This document shows, one piece after another, positions 17,514 to 25,224 of a stretch of 64,000 nt of DNA (its first letter is position 1; each line of letters starts with the position of its first letter). The notes beneath the pieces are model-generated. The model worked only from the letters and a program-made list of their open reading frames with translations. It was not told the origin of the DNA and did not search any database. Source of the stretch: Paramylibacter kogurei (GTDB taxonomy: Bacteria > Pseudomonadota > Alphaproteobacteria > Rhodobacterales > Rhodobacteraceae); the NCBI RefSeq assembly GCF_002742285.1, contig NZ_MDGM01000012.1, forward strand, positions 1 through 64,000. Reading direction: 5' to 3'. A program made the translations under genes and the position numbers.

Positions 17514-17711
17514 TTACGACTTTGCGTTTACGATAGCGTCACTATTTTCTTGCAATAAATCGTTTGCCTTCATAACCTTAGCGCCTAATTCAGCAAGTAA
17601 ACTCAACCGCTGGTCGATTGGATATTTCATGGCACTTAAGAATGCGATTGTGTTAATATTTGCTGCGTTCTGCATAATAAGGAACAGGCTCCTGTACGTT
17701 TCAAATAACAA
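17514..17711 (-). CDS. possible small protein opposing rplQ, divergent from luxR
   Basis: A 65-codon frame (TTG at 17711; internal ATG at 17675 would give 53 residues) reads as a plausible helical, charged protein, MKYPIDQRLSLLAELGAKVMKANDLLQENSDAIV in two stretches, without the Cys/Arg-rich look of shadow frames. An AGGAG lies upstream of the ATG but 13 nt away. Its transcript would run into the bidirectional terminator, whose longer T-run faces this way. I recognise no family. It could instead be untranslated. Without it, 17476-17752 holds only the luxR promoter. Confidence 0.35.
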   Translation of the reverse strand: MLFETYRSLFLIMQNAANINTIAFLSAMKYPIDQRLSLLAELGAKVMKANDLLQENSDAIVNAKS

Positions 17712-17718
17712 TTTAAGG

Positions 17719-17756
17719 TTGACGAGTTCAATTGCAACTTGTCTAAAAAGACATGT
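17719..17756 (+). promoter_or_regulatory. luxR promoter with lux-box-like palindrome over the start codon
   Basis: ACTTGTCTAAAAAGACATGT (17737-17756) is a 20-bp imperfect palindrome (one mismatch pair) matching the AC-TGT-N8-ACA-GT layout of LuxR-type operators. It covers the ATG of luxR (17753). A -35 TTGACG (17719-17724), 17-nt spacer and -10 TCTAAA (17742-17747) would place the transcription start at or next to the ATG. Confidence 0.6.
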
Positions 17757-18364
17757 CTAGAATAATAGGTTTAGATAACGAGTTACATCGACTGGAGGCA
17801 CTTTCGCCTTCTGGTTATTTTTTGGGAATGCATATTCGTTTCACGTCGCCGCTGATTACGCTGCGCACGTATTCACAAGAATGGCAGGATCATTACACCG
17901 CGAATGTATACGTGGTGCGTGATCCGTTGATCGCATGGGCGTTCTCTAAGAAAGGAGTGAATCGCTGGAGTGAGATTAAGATTCCTGATCCGTTCAATAT
18001 TATGGGTCAGGCTGCAGAGTATGGTATGAAGTATGGTGTTGCTGTGTCGTGTGGCCCGTTAGGCTCGCGTTCAATTGGAACCGCTTCGCGTAATGATCGT
18101 GAGTACAATGATGAAGAAATGGCCGAAGTTAAACGGTTGGTTGAATATCTTCATGAAAAAACAGAACCGCCCGAGAGTCTGACACAGGCTCAACAGGAGG
18201 CTTTGGGACTAATAGCAGCGGGACATCGCCATGCGGAAGCGGCGGCACGACTAGGGATTTCAGAGAGTGCATTAAAGGTCAGGTTAACATCGGCTAGGAA
18301 CCGATTGTTAGCTCGAACAACTGCCGAAGCAATACAAAGGGCAAAGGATTATCGTCTTTTGTAG
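17753..18364 (+). CDS. luxR: LuxR-family acyl-homoserine lactone receptor
   Basis: 203 residues, short for the family (about 240). The N-terminal autoinducer-binding domain (residues ~10-125) shows FTSPLITLRTYSQEWQDHY, RDPLIAW and a later W, which fit the conserved Trp, Tyr and Asp ligand contacts. The C-terminal LuxR helix-turn-helix (~140-203) reads LTQAQQEALGLIAAGHRHAEAAARLGISESALKVRL. It probably binds the signal made by the next gene and controls transcription in the cytosol. No ribosome-binding site precedes the ATG; the promoter position suggests a leaderless mRNA. luxI lies 51 nt downstream in the same direction. The palindrome on its start suggests autoregulation. Confidence 0.92.
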   Translation: MSRIIGLDNELHRLEALSPSGYFLGMHIRFTSPLITLRTYSQEWQDHYTANVYVVRDPLIAWAFSKKGVNRWSEIKIPDPFNIMGQAAEYGMKYGVAVSCGPLGSRSIGTASRNDREYNDEEMAEVKRLVEYLHEKTEPPESLTQAQQEALGLIAAGHRHAEAAARLGISESALKVRLTSARNRLLARTTAEAIQRAKDYRLL

Positions 18365-18376
18365 GATTATGGACCG

Positions 18377-18409
18377 CCAGCTCAATTAAATACTGGGACA
18401 AGCTGGAGG
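18377..18409 (+). promoter_or_regulatory. hairpin next to the luxI ribosome-binding site
   Basis: CCAGCT (18377-18382) can pair with AGCTGG (18401-18406), whose last bases overlap the GGAGG ribosome-binding site (18405-18409) of luxI. Pairing would partly mask the site. No lux box was found in this 51-nt gap. Confidence 0.35.
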
Positions 18410-18415
18410 CTTACA

Positions 18416-19003
18416 ATGCAAACGACTACATTATCTTTCGACAATATTCACCATCATGGTGATTTGTTTTCTAATTTACTGCGCGCAAGACGTAACTGTT
18501 TTATCGTGGAAAAAGAATGGGATCTGCCAGAAGCGGACGGGATGGAATACGATCAGTATGACAATCCATCAAGCCGCTGGATTGCTGTGCATGAGAACAA
18601 CCAAATTCTGGCTGGTGTACGTATGACACCAACCAATGCGCGCTGTGGTATCTATTCATATATGATTCGTGATGCGCAACGTGGATTGCTGGATTCGATT
18701 CCTGCAAACCTGATGGATGCAGAGGCACCTGTTGCCGCCAACATCTGGGAAGGATCACGTGTGTTTGTATCAAGCCACGTACCCGCAGAACAGCGCATGA
18801 AAGTTCAAATGAACCTGATGAGCGAATTGATCAAAGCATCACGCGAAAAAGGTGCGACACAACTGTTTGGTTTGGTTCCAGCATTGTGGCCACGTTGGGT
18901 CCGCCGTTTGGGCATCGAGGCAAATGCCGCTGGCCCCGTTTTGAAAATTGACGGTGTGCCGCATCAAGTTGCGCAAATGCATTTGGGAACACATTTACAC
19001 TAA
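18416..19003 (+). CDS. luxI: acyl-homoserine-lactone synthase, LuxI family
   Basis: 195 residues. Makes an N-acyl homoserine lactone from acyl-ACP and S-adenosylmethionine. The conserved family positions are visible: RARRNCFIVEKEWDLP (Arg, Phe and Trp of the SAM-binding face), ADGMEYDQYD (two aspartates), VRMTPT, and WEGSRVFV (the E-x-x-R pair). GGAGG ribosome-binding site, ATG start. It follows luxR after 51 nt and is probably co-transcribed with it. Acyl-chain length cannot be predicted from the sequence by eye. In Rhodobacterales such systems govern motility, biofilm or gene-transfer-agent uptake; the target here is unknown. Confidence 0.96.
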   Translation: MQTTTLSFDNIHHHGDLFSNLLRARRNCFIVEKEWDLPEADGMEYDQYDNPSSRWIAVHENNQILAGVRMTPTNARCGIYSYMIRDAQRGLLDSIPANLMDAEAPVAANIWEGSRVFVSSHVPAEQRMKVQMNLMSELIKASREKGATQLFGLVPALWPRWVRRLGIEANAAGPVLKIDGVPHQVAQMHLGTHLH

Positions 19004-19022
19004 TAATATTATCTCCAGCTGG

Positions 19023-19068
19023 CGGGTTTCCGAGGCTCTGCGGAAACTCGTCATAGGAATTTTTTATT
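19023..19068 (+). terminator. possible terminator after luxI
   Basis: CGGGTTTCCG (19023-19032) pairs with CGGAAACTCG (19041-19050), one G-T pair, 8-nt loop. The T-rich run TTTTTTATT begins 9 nt after the stem (19060), later than ideal. Confidence 0.5.
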
Positions 19069-19088
19069 GAAAGTATTATGATCTGCGG

Positions 19089-20405
19089 ATGGCAGATTTA
19101 TTCGATCACACCAGCACAGAAAATCAGACGCAAAATGCGCAGCGCCCTTTGGCGGATCGTATTCGCCCGCGTGCGCTTGATGATGTTATTGGCCAGCAAC
19201 AGGTTGTTGGCCAAGGCGGCCCCTTGCGCACCATGCTGGATGCGGGAAGCCTGTCATCGTTGATATTTTGGGGCCCACCAGGGGTTGGAAAAACAACCCT
19301 AGCGCGATTGCTTGCGGATGAGGTGGACCTACATTTCGTCCAAATCAGCGCGATTTTTTCCGGTGTGGCAGATTTAAAGAAAGTGTTCGAATCGGCGCGA
19401 CTACGCGCGCAAAACGGTCGTGGCACGTTATTGTTTGTGGACGAGATCCACCGATTCAACAAAGCGCAACAAGACGGATTTTTGCCATTCATGGAGGATG
19501 GCACAATTATTCTGGTCGGCGCGACCACAGAAAACCCATCGTTTGAATTAAACGCAGCGCTCATGTCGCGTGCTCAGGTCATGGTTTTAGAACGCCTGTC
19601 ATTGGCGGAATTGGAATTGATGTTGCAACGCGCAGAAAAGGAATTGAAAAAATCCCTGCCACTGACGGGGCAGGCGCGTGAAACATTGTTGGAAATGGCC
19701 GATGGCGATGGGCGCAGCCTGTTAAATTTGGCGGAACAGTGTTTTGGCTGGTCTGATACCAAAAAGGTTGATGTGGATGAATTGGCCAAACGCCTGTCCA
19801 AGCGAGCGCCAAAATACGATAAATCGGGTGAAGAACATTACAATCTGATTTCCGCATTGCACAAATCCGTGCGTGGTTCCGACCCTGATGCGGCACTGTA
19901 TTGGTTTGCAAGAATGCTCAAGGGTGGCGAAGACCCACGATATTTGGCGCGGCGCATCACGCGCATGGCGGTCGAGGACATCGGGTTGGCCGACCCGCAA
20001 GCGCAACATTTATGTTTGCAGGCATGGCAAACATACGAACGCCTTGGCAGCCCAGAGGGCGAATTGGCTTTGGGGCAAGCGGTGGTGTATCTGGCACTCG
20101 CGCCCAAATCCAACGCATCCTATGTGGCATATAAGGCCGCGATGAAAGCGGCGGAAAAAACTGGTTCGAAACCACCGCCCAAACATATCTTGAACGCGCC
20201 AACGGCGATGATGAAAGACATCGGTTATGGCGAAGGTTATGATTACGATCACGATGCCGAAGATGGGTTTTCTGGCCAAAATTATTTCCCCGACGATATG
20301 GCGCGCGGGATATATTATCTGCCTGTTGATCGCGGGGCTGAGCGGGAAATGAAAAAACGCATTGATTATTTCGCAAAGCTGCGCGCAAAGCGTGGCAAAG
20401 GTTGA
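19089..20405 (+). CDS. rarA: replication-associated recombination ATPase RarA (MgsA)
   Basis: 438 residues. AAA+ clamp-loader-like ATPase acting at stalled forks. The N-terminus resembles a DnaB/SSB-interacting lead (MADLFDH...PLADRIRPRALDDVIGQ). Walker A FWGPPGVGKTTLA at about residue 60, Walker B LLFVDEIHRFNK at about 117, sensor VGATTENPSFE near 140. The C-terminal part (KSVRGSDPDAALYWFARMLKGGEDPRYLARR, and PPKHILNAPT) is the tetramerisation domain. The ATG at 19089 has no good ribosome-binding site, so a nearby start is possible. crcB follows after 31 nt. Confidence 0.96.
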   Translation: MADLFDHTSTENQTQNAQRPLADRIRPRALDDVIGQQQVVGQGGPLRTMLDAGSLSSLIFWGPPGVGKTTLARLLADEVDLHFVQISAIFSGVADLKKVFESARLRAQNGRGTLLFVDEIHRFNKAQQDGFLPFMEDGTIILVGATTENPSFELNAALMSRAQVMVLERLSLAELELMLQRAEKELKKSLPLTGQARETLLEMADGDGRSLLNLAEQCFGWSDTKKVDVDELAKRLSKRAPKYDKSGEEHYNLISALHKSVRGSDPDAALYWFARMLKGGEDPRYLARRITRMAVEDIGLADPQAQHLCLQAWQTYERLGSPEGELALGQAVVYLALAPKSNASYVAYKAAMKAAEKTGSKPPPKHILNAPTAMMKDIGYGEGYDYDHDAEDGFSGQNYFPDDMARGIYYLPVDRGAEREMKKRIDYFAKLRAKRGKG

Positions 20406-20436
20406 CAATGGGCGCGTTCCACGTGACAGACAGGCC

Positions 20437-20790
20437 ATGAGTTTACTGCATGTTGCAATTGGTGGCGCCTTGGGCGCGATGCTGCGTTATCTCGTTGGGA
20501 TCAGCGTGGCATTTCCGTATGGCACATTGGTGGTGAATGTATTGGGGTCATTCATCATGGGTCTGGTATTTGTGATGTTTGTGGACAATGGGTTGGATCG
20601 TTGGGTGCCATTGGTGATGGTGGGGTTGCTGGGTGGTTTTACCACATTTAGTGCCTTTTCATTGGACGTGCTTCGCCTTATTGAAACCGATCGTGCGGCG
20701 GCGGCATTTGGATATGTTCTGGCGTCCGTCGTATTGTCATTGGCTGCGATTTTCGTTGCTGTTTTTATCGCAAGGAGCTTTGCGCAATGA
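20437..20790 (+). CDS. crcB: fluoride channel CrcB/FluC
   Basis: 117 residues with four transmembrane helices. Exports toxic fluoride as a dual-topology dimer. Family residues: GGALGAMLRY in helix 1, TLVVNVLGSFIMG with the pore Asn, and GGFTTFSAFSLD with the TTFS phenylalanine box. The frame opens at 20362 but the ATG at 20437 gives the family start. There is no fluoride riboswitch upstream. Its stop overlaps the next ATG (20787-20790). Confidence 0.93.
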   Translation: MSLLHVAIGGALGAMLRYLVGISVAFPYGTLVVNVLGSFIMGLVFVMFVDNGLDRWVPLVMVGLLGGFTTFSAFSLDVLRLIETDRAAAAFGYVLASVVLSLAAIFVAVFIARSFAQ

Positions 20791-21833
20791 GTGGTGTTCA
20801 ATTACTGGAAGTCGCCGAAGATCATGACGGGCAGCGCCTGGATCGTTGGATGCGCAAGATTTTCCCACATCTGAGCCAAGTGCGTATCGAAAAGATGTGT
20901 CGCAAGGGCGAAATCCGTGTGGATGGTGGACGGGTCAAGGCATCAACACGTGTTGAATCTGGTCAATCTGTGCGCGTCCCCCCGATCAGCGATGCCGAAG
21001 AAAAACCACGCGGTGAACGCGCGATGAATATCACCAAAGCGGATGCAGAAATGATCCAAGCCTGTGTGATTTACAAAGATGACGATATTATCGCGATCAA
21101 CAAACCCGCAGGGTTGGCGGTGCAGGGTGGGTCGAAACAGACGAAACATCTGGATGGTTTGTCCGAGGCGTTGAAATTTGGATATGACGCGAAACCAAAG
21201 CTGGTGCATCGTTTGGACAAAGACACATCGGGTGTGATGTTGTTGGCGCGCAATGGCAAGGCCGCTGCCGGATTGGCCAAGGCATTTCAATCACGCGAAA
21301 CCCGCAAGATTTATTGGGCCGCCGTGGCCGGATGCCCTACGCCAAATCTGGGCACGATCAAATTTGGCTTGGTCAAGGCCGCAGGGCATGGCCCAAACCA
21401 AGCGGGCGAAAAGATGATCTGTATCCACCCGCGCGAGGTGGAGCATCACAAGGGCGCGAAACACGCCACCACCGATTACATGGTATTAGAAGACGTGGGT
21501 AAACGCGCATCATGGTTGGCGATGGTGCCGATCACCGGTCGCACCCATCAATTGCGTGCACATATCGCCGAGCTGGGTAGCCCGATTGTGGGCGATGGCA
21601 AATACGGCACCAACGCGCAAACCAATGATGGCGATGGCTGGGGTGCGCAATTGGGTGGCGACATCAGCCGCAAATTGCATCTGCATGCACGGTCATTGAC
21701 ATTGACCCACCCGATCACAAAAAACAAATTGCACCTGACGGCAGAATTGCCAGATCACATGCAAAAAACATGGGACATGTTTAATTGGCAAACCAAATAC
21801 GCCCCTGTTGACCCGTTTGAGGATATGAAGTGA
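20787..21833 (+). CDS. rluC: pseudouridine synthase, RluA/RluC family
   Basis: 348 residues. Isomerises uridines in 23S rRNA. An S4 RNA-binding domain (residues ~10-75: GQRLDRWMRKIFPHLSQVRIEKMCRKGEI) precedes the catalytic domain, with the active-site Asp in VHRLDKDTSGVMLLARN near 136-150 and GRTHQLRAHIAELG near 255. Overlaps crcB by 4 nt and shares bases with the next gene's GTG. A specific RluC assignment rests on the S4 domain and length. Confidence 0.92.
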   Translation: MSGVQLLEVAEDHDGQRLDRWMRKIFPHLSQVRIEKMCRKGEIRVDGGRVKASTRVESGQSVRVPPISDAEEKPRGERAMNITKADAEMIQACVIYKDDDIIAINKPAGLAVQGGSKQTKHLDGLSEALKFGYDAKPKLVHRLDKDTSGVMLLARNGKAAAGLAKAFQSRETRKIYWAAVAGCPTPNLGTIKFGLVKAAGHGPNQAGEKMICIHPREVEHHKGAKHATTDYMVLEDVGKRASWLAMVPITGRTHQLRAHIAELGSPIVGDGKYGTNAQTNDGDGWGAQLGGDISRKLHLHARSLTLTHPITKNKLHLTAELPDHMQKTWDMFNWQTKYAPVDPFEDMK

Positions 21834-22534
21834 CACCATCGTTAAAGAAACGGTTCTGGAAAGATGTGACAATCACGCAAAGCGATGCGGGATTTGGCAT
21901 TCAGCTGGATCAACACCATTTGCGCACACCAGAAAAGGCAATGTTTATTGTCCCAACACAAGCATTGGCAGAAATGGTGCGCGATGAATGGGATGCACCA
22001 GAGGGCAAAGTTGATTTATCGGTGATGCACGCTACGCGCATTACAAATGCAACGATTGATACGATCACGGTGAATACGCAAACGGTGGTGGATGGTATTG
22101 GTGAATATGGTGGCACGGATTTATTGTGTTACCGCGCTGACAGCCCAGAGGCGTTGGTGCAACGCCAAGCGGCGGCTTGGGATCCGATTTTGGCATGGGC
22201 GGCAAAGGAATTGAACGCACCACTTAATGTCACCACGGGTGTTATGTATGTGGCACAGCCCGATCAATCTGTGGCACAGCTAAAATCCAAATTACAGGAC
22301 ATGAACCCGTTTCAAATCGCGGCCATGCACGATCTGGTCGCGATATCGGGATCGCTGGTTTTGGCACTGGCTTTGGTTGCGAATCACCTGACGCTGGAAC
22401 AGGCATTTGCCGCATCGCGCGTGGATGAGCACTGGCAAAAAGAACAGTGGGGCGCAGATGAAGACGCAGAAATCAAAGAAGCGGCGAAAGCAAAAGAATT
22501 TGAATTCGCGTTAAAGTTTTATCGTGCGTCCTAA
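21830..22534 (+). CDS. ATP12-type F1-ATPase assembly chaperone
   Basis: 234 residues, starting at a GTG that overlaps the rluC stop (21830-21833). It matches the ATP12 family: RFWKDVTITQSDAGFGIQLDQHHLRTPEK at the N-terminus, EWDAPEGKVD, and YGGTDLLCYRADSPEALVQRQAAAWDPIL in the middle. In mitochondria ATP12 shields the F1 alpha subunit; alphaproteobacteria keep homologues of less certain role. The crcB-rluC-ATP12 order with overlaps suggests one operon. No atp genes are in the window. Confidence 0.88.
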   Translation: MTPSLKKRFWKDVTITQSDAGFGIQLDQHHLRTPEKAMFIVPTQALAEMVRDEWDAPEGKVDLSVMHATRITNATIDTITVNTQTVVDGIGEYGGTDLLCYRADSPEALVQRQAAAWDPILAWAAKELNAPLNVTTGVMYVAQPDQSVAQLKSKLQDMNPFQIAAMHDLVAISGSLVLALALVANHLTLEQAFAASRVDEHWQKEQWGADEDAEIKEAAKAKEFEFALKFYRAS

Positions 22535-22852
22535 ATTTTAGGCAAGCGTCAAAAATTGATCAAAATGCAAATATTAAGTCAGCTTAGTTGACTTAATGCG
22601 CTGACAGCATAGCGGGTATGTGTTGCGATTGTCGCAAGTTTGAATAATTTTTTGCCATTGGGTAAGTTTTAGCGACCTAATTTTAGGCGTAAAATATTGT
22701 TACCTTACGACCCTTAATCAACCCTTGACCCATACGCCATATTCGCCCCACAATAACCGCCAGCGCTAAGGGGGAGTCTCTTGGCCTGTAAGTCTGATCG
22801 CAAGATTGGAATATCAGCCCGAATTCTAGGGCTACATCAGGATGAGGTAAAA
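22535..22852. other. aapJ upstream region with inverted repeat and possible promoter
   Basis: About 318 nt without a gene. It contains a perfect inverted repeat ATTAAGTCA (22573-22581) / TGACTTAAT (22589-22597) separated by 7 nt, the likely binding site of a dimeric regulator or a hairpin. A -35-like TTGACC (22725-22730) with CACAAT 18 nt downstream (22749-22754) is a weak promoter candidate. The frame before aapJ is open from 22781 but shows no protein character. Confidence 0.5.
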
Positions 22853-23872
22853 ATGAAAAAATCTACATTTATCGGCACAGTCGCCGCTGCCACGCTTGCA
22901 GCAGGTTTTGCTGCAGCTGGTACATTGGACGAAGTTAAAGCAAAAGGTTTCTTGCAGTGTGGTGTGACCACCGGCTTGGTTGGTTTTGCTGCTGCTGACG
23001 CGAATGGCAACTGGGACGGTTTCGACGTTGCAGTATGTCGTGCGGTTGCTGCTGCTGTTTTGGGTGATCCACAAGCGGTTAAATTCACACCAACAACAGG
23101 TAAAACACGTTTTACTGCGTTGGCATCTGGTGAAATCGACCTGTTGGCACGTAACACAACATGGACATTCAGCCGTGACGTTGACCTGAAATTCACTTTC
23201 GTAGGTGTAAACTACTACGATGGTCAGGGCTTCATGGTTCCAAAAGCATTGGGCGTAAGCTCTGCAAAAGATTTGGACACTGCAACTGTTTGTATCCAAA
23301 CAGGTACAACAACCGAATTGAACTTGGCTGACTTCTTCCGCTCAAACAACATTTCGTATGAGCCAGTGCCAATCGAAACAAACGCAGAAGCACAAGCACA
23401 ATACCTTGCTGGTGCATGTGACGTTTACACAACGGACGCATCTGGTTTGGCTGCGACACGTGCAACATTTGAAAATCCTGGCGACCACGTTGTTCTGCCA
23501 GAGATCATTTCAAAAGAGCCTTTGGGCCCACTTGTACGCCACGGCGACGACCAATGGGCGGATATCGCACGTTGGACATTGAACGCGTTGATCACAGCAG
23601 AAGAGCTGGGCATCACATCAGCGAACATCAAAGAAGCTGCGATGTCTGCGGGTGACAACCCTGAAATCAACCGTCTGTTGGGCACAGAAGGCAACCTGGG
23701 CGAAATGCTTGGTCTGTCTGCTGATTGGGCAAAGAACGCGATTGCTGCTGGCGGCAACTACGGCGAAATCTTTGAGCGCAACATCGGTGAGAAAACAGCG
23801 ATTGGTATCTCTCGCGGTTTGAACGCACAGTGGACAAATGGTGGTCTGCTTTATTCACCACCATTCCGTTAA
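22853..23872 (+). CDS. aapJ: general L-amino acid ABC transporter, periplasmic binding protein
   Basis: 339 residues with a signal peptide (MKKSTFIGTVAAATLAAGFAAAG). Type 2 periplasmic binding fold (SBP_bac_3) with FLQCGVTTGLVGFAAADANGNWDGFDVAVCRAVAAAVLG and the ligand-site stretches ALASGEIDLLARNTTWTFSRD and ATVCIQTGTTTELN. Delivers a broad range of L-amino acids to AapQM. The start at 22853 is preceded by GATGAGGTAA. A hairpin after its stop probably lowers expression of the membrane genes relative to this one. Confidence 0.95.
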   Translation: MKKSTFIGTVAAATLAAGFAAAGTLDEVKAKGFLQCGVTTGLVGFAAADANGNWDGFDVAVCRAVAAAVLGDPQAVKFTPTTGKTRFTALASGEIDLLARNTTWTFSRDVDLKFTFVGVNYYDGQGFMVPKALGVSSAKDLDTATVCIQTGTTTELNLADFFRSNNISYEPVPIETNAEAQAQYLAGACDVYTTDASGLAATRATFENPGDHVVLPEIISKEPLGPLVRHGDDQWADIARWTLNALITAEELGITSANIKEAAMSAGDNPEINRLLGTEGNLGEMLGLSADWAKNAIAAGGNYGEIFERNIGEKTAIGISRGLNAQWTNGGLLYSPPFR

Positions 23873-23882
23873 TCGGAATTTG

Positions 23883-23911
23883 AAAGGGCGCGGCAATGAC
23901 CGCGCCCTTTT
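23883..23911 (+). terminator. attenuating hairpin between aapJ and aapQ
   Basis: AAAGGGCGCGG (23883-23893) pairs perfectly with CCGCGCCCTTT (23900-23910), 11 bp, 6-nt loop, only a short T-run. Such elements stabilise the abundant binding-protein mRNA and pass part of the transcription onward. Confidence 0.75.
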
Positions 23912-24005
23912 GCCTATACAACAATAATAATAAAATGCAGGGAATTTCAGTCACCGCCGCGATTGCGACGATGCGGATTTTCTGTACCAAAAACAGGGGG
24001 ACATT

Positions 24006-25223
24006 ATGTCAGTTATAACGGACCCACCCCAAGAAGGGTTTCGAATAAGCCAGCTTTTGTACGACACGCGTTATCGTTCAATGACAATTCAAATTGTTGC
24101 ATTGATTGGTTTCTTGTTGGCCATCGGTTGGTTGATAAACAACACATTGGTCAATTTGGCCGCGCTGGGTAAGCCGCTTGGCTTTGGGTTTCTGTGGGAA
24201 CCCGCGGGCTATGACATTAACCAACGGTTGATTGAATATAATTCACAAATGACAAACGCCCGTGCGGCGTTGGTTGGTGTTTTGAACACATTATTGGTGG
24301 CCGTTTTGGGCTGCATCACCGCGACCATATTGGGCGTGTTGATCGGTGTTTTGCGTCTGTCTAAAAACTGGTTGGTGTCACGGTTAATGACCGTTTACAT
24401 CGAAGGTTTCCGCAATGTCCCCGTATTGCTATGGATCCTGATGGCGATGGCGATTTTCATCGAAGTATTCCCACAACCAAGGGATTTTCGCGGTGAAGAC
24501 CCTGCTGCGACGATGAAGATATTTGAATCCGTTGCGATTACAAACCGTGGTGTTTATCTGCCCGGGCCTATCTTTAACGCAGGTTCTGGCATAGTTATCG
24601 CGGCATTCATTGCATCATTGGCGGCGATCTTTTTCTTTGGCAAATGGGCCAAGGCGCGCCAAGAACAGACAGGGCAAATTTTGCCTACGTTTTGGATCAA
24701 GCTGGCGATTTTGATTGTACCTTCCTTGTTGATCTTTTTCATCATGGGCAAGCCGATTGATTTGGAAATACCTGCAATCAAGGGTTTCAACTTTGCTGGT
24801 GGTATTTATATGCGTAACTCGTTGATCGCGTTATGGTTGGCGTTGTCGCTTTATACTGCGGCGTTTATCGCCGAGACAGTGCGTTCTGGTATTATGGCCG
24901 TTTCCAAGGGCCAATCAGAAGCAGCCGCTGCATTGGGGTTACGCCCCGGGCGCATCATGAATTTGGTGATCTTGCCTCAAGCGTTACGCGTGATTATTCC
25001 ACCAATGATTTCACAATATTTGAACCTGACCAAAAACTCGTCTTTGGCGATTGCGGTGGGGTATATGGATATTACCGGGACTTTGGGTGGTATCACATTG
25101 AACCAAACAGGGCGTGAAATGGAATGTCTGATTATCCTGATGGGGATCTATCTTGTGATTTCATTAACCATTTCAACGATCATGAACTGGTACAATGAAC
25201 GCGTAAAGTTGCAGGAGCGCTGA
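24006..25223 (+). CDS. aapQ: general L-amino acid ABC transporter permease AapQ
   Basis: 405 residues; inner-membrane permease of the HisM/GlnP type. The binding-protein-dependent permease domain is split by a long insert typical of AapQ: the first part (TLLVAVLGCITATILGVLIGVLRLSKNWLVSRL) at ~95-140, and the EAA loop ALGLRPGRIMNLVILPQALRVIIPP at ~305-330. Strong AGGGGG ribosome-binding site. aapM begins 1 nt after its stop. Confidence 0.95.
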   Translation: MSVITDPPQEGFRISQLLYDTRYRSMTIQIVALIGFLLAIGWLINNTLVNLAALGKPLGFGFLWEPAGYDINQRLIEYNSQMTNARAALVGVLNTLLVAVLGCITATILGVLIGVLRLSKNWLVSRLMTVYIEGFRNVPVLLWILMAMAIFIEVFPQPRDFRGEDPAATMKIFESVAITNRGVYLPGPIFNAGSGIVIAAFIASLAAIFFFGKWAKARQEQTGQILPTFWIKLAILIVPSLLIFFIMGKPIDLEIPAIKGFNFAGGIYMRNSLIALWLALSLYTAAFIAETVRSGIMAVSKGQSEAAAALGLRPGRIMNLVILPQALRVIIPPMISQYLNLTKNSSLAIAVGYMDITGTLGGITLNQTGREMECLIILMGIYLVISLTISTIMNWYNERVKLQER

Positions 25224-25224
25224 T

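Noticed and set aside
20406..20436. Fluoride riboswitch before crcB
   Set aside because: The gap is only 31 nt and inside an apparent operon; too short for the aptamer.
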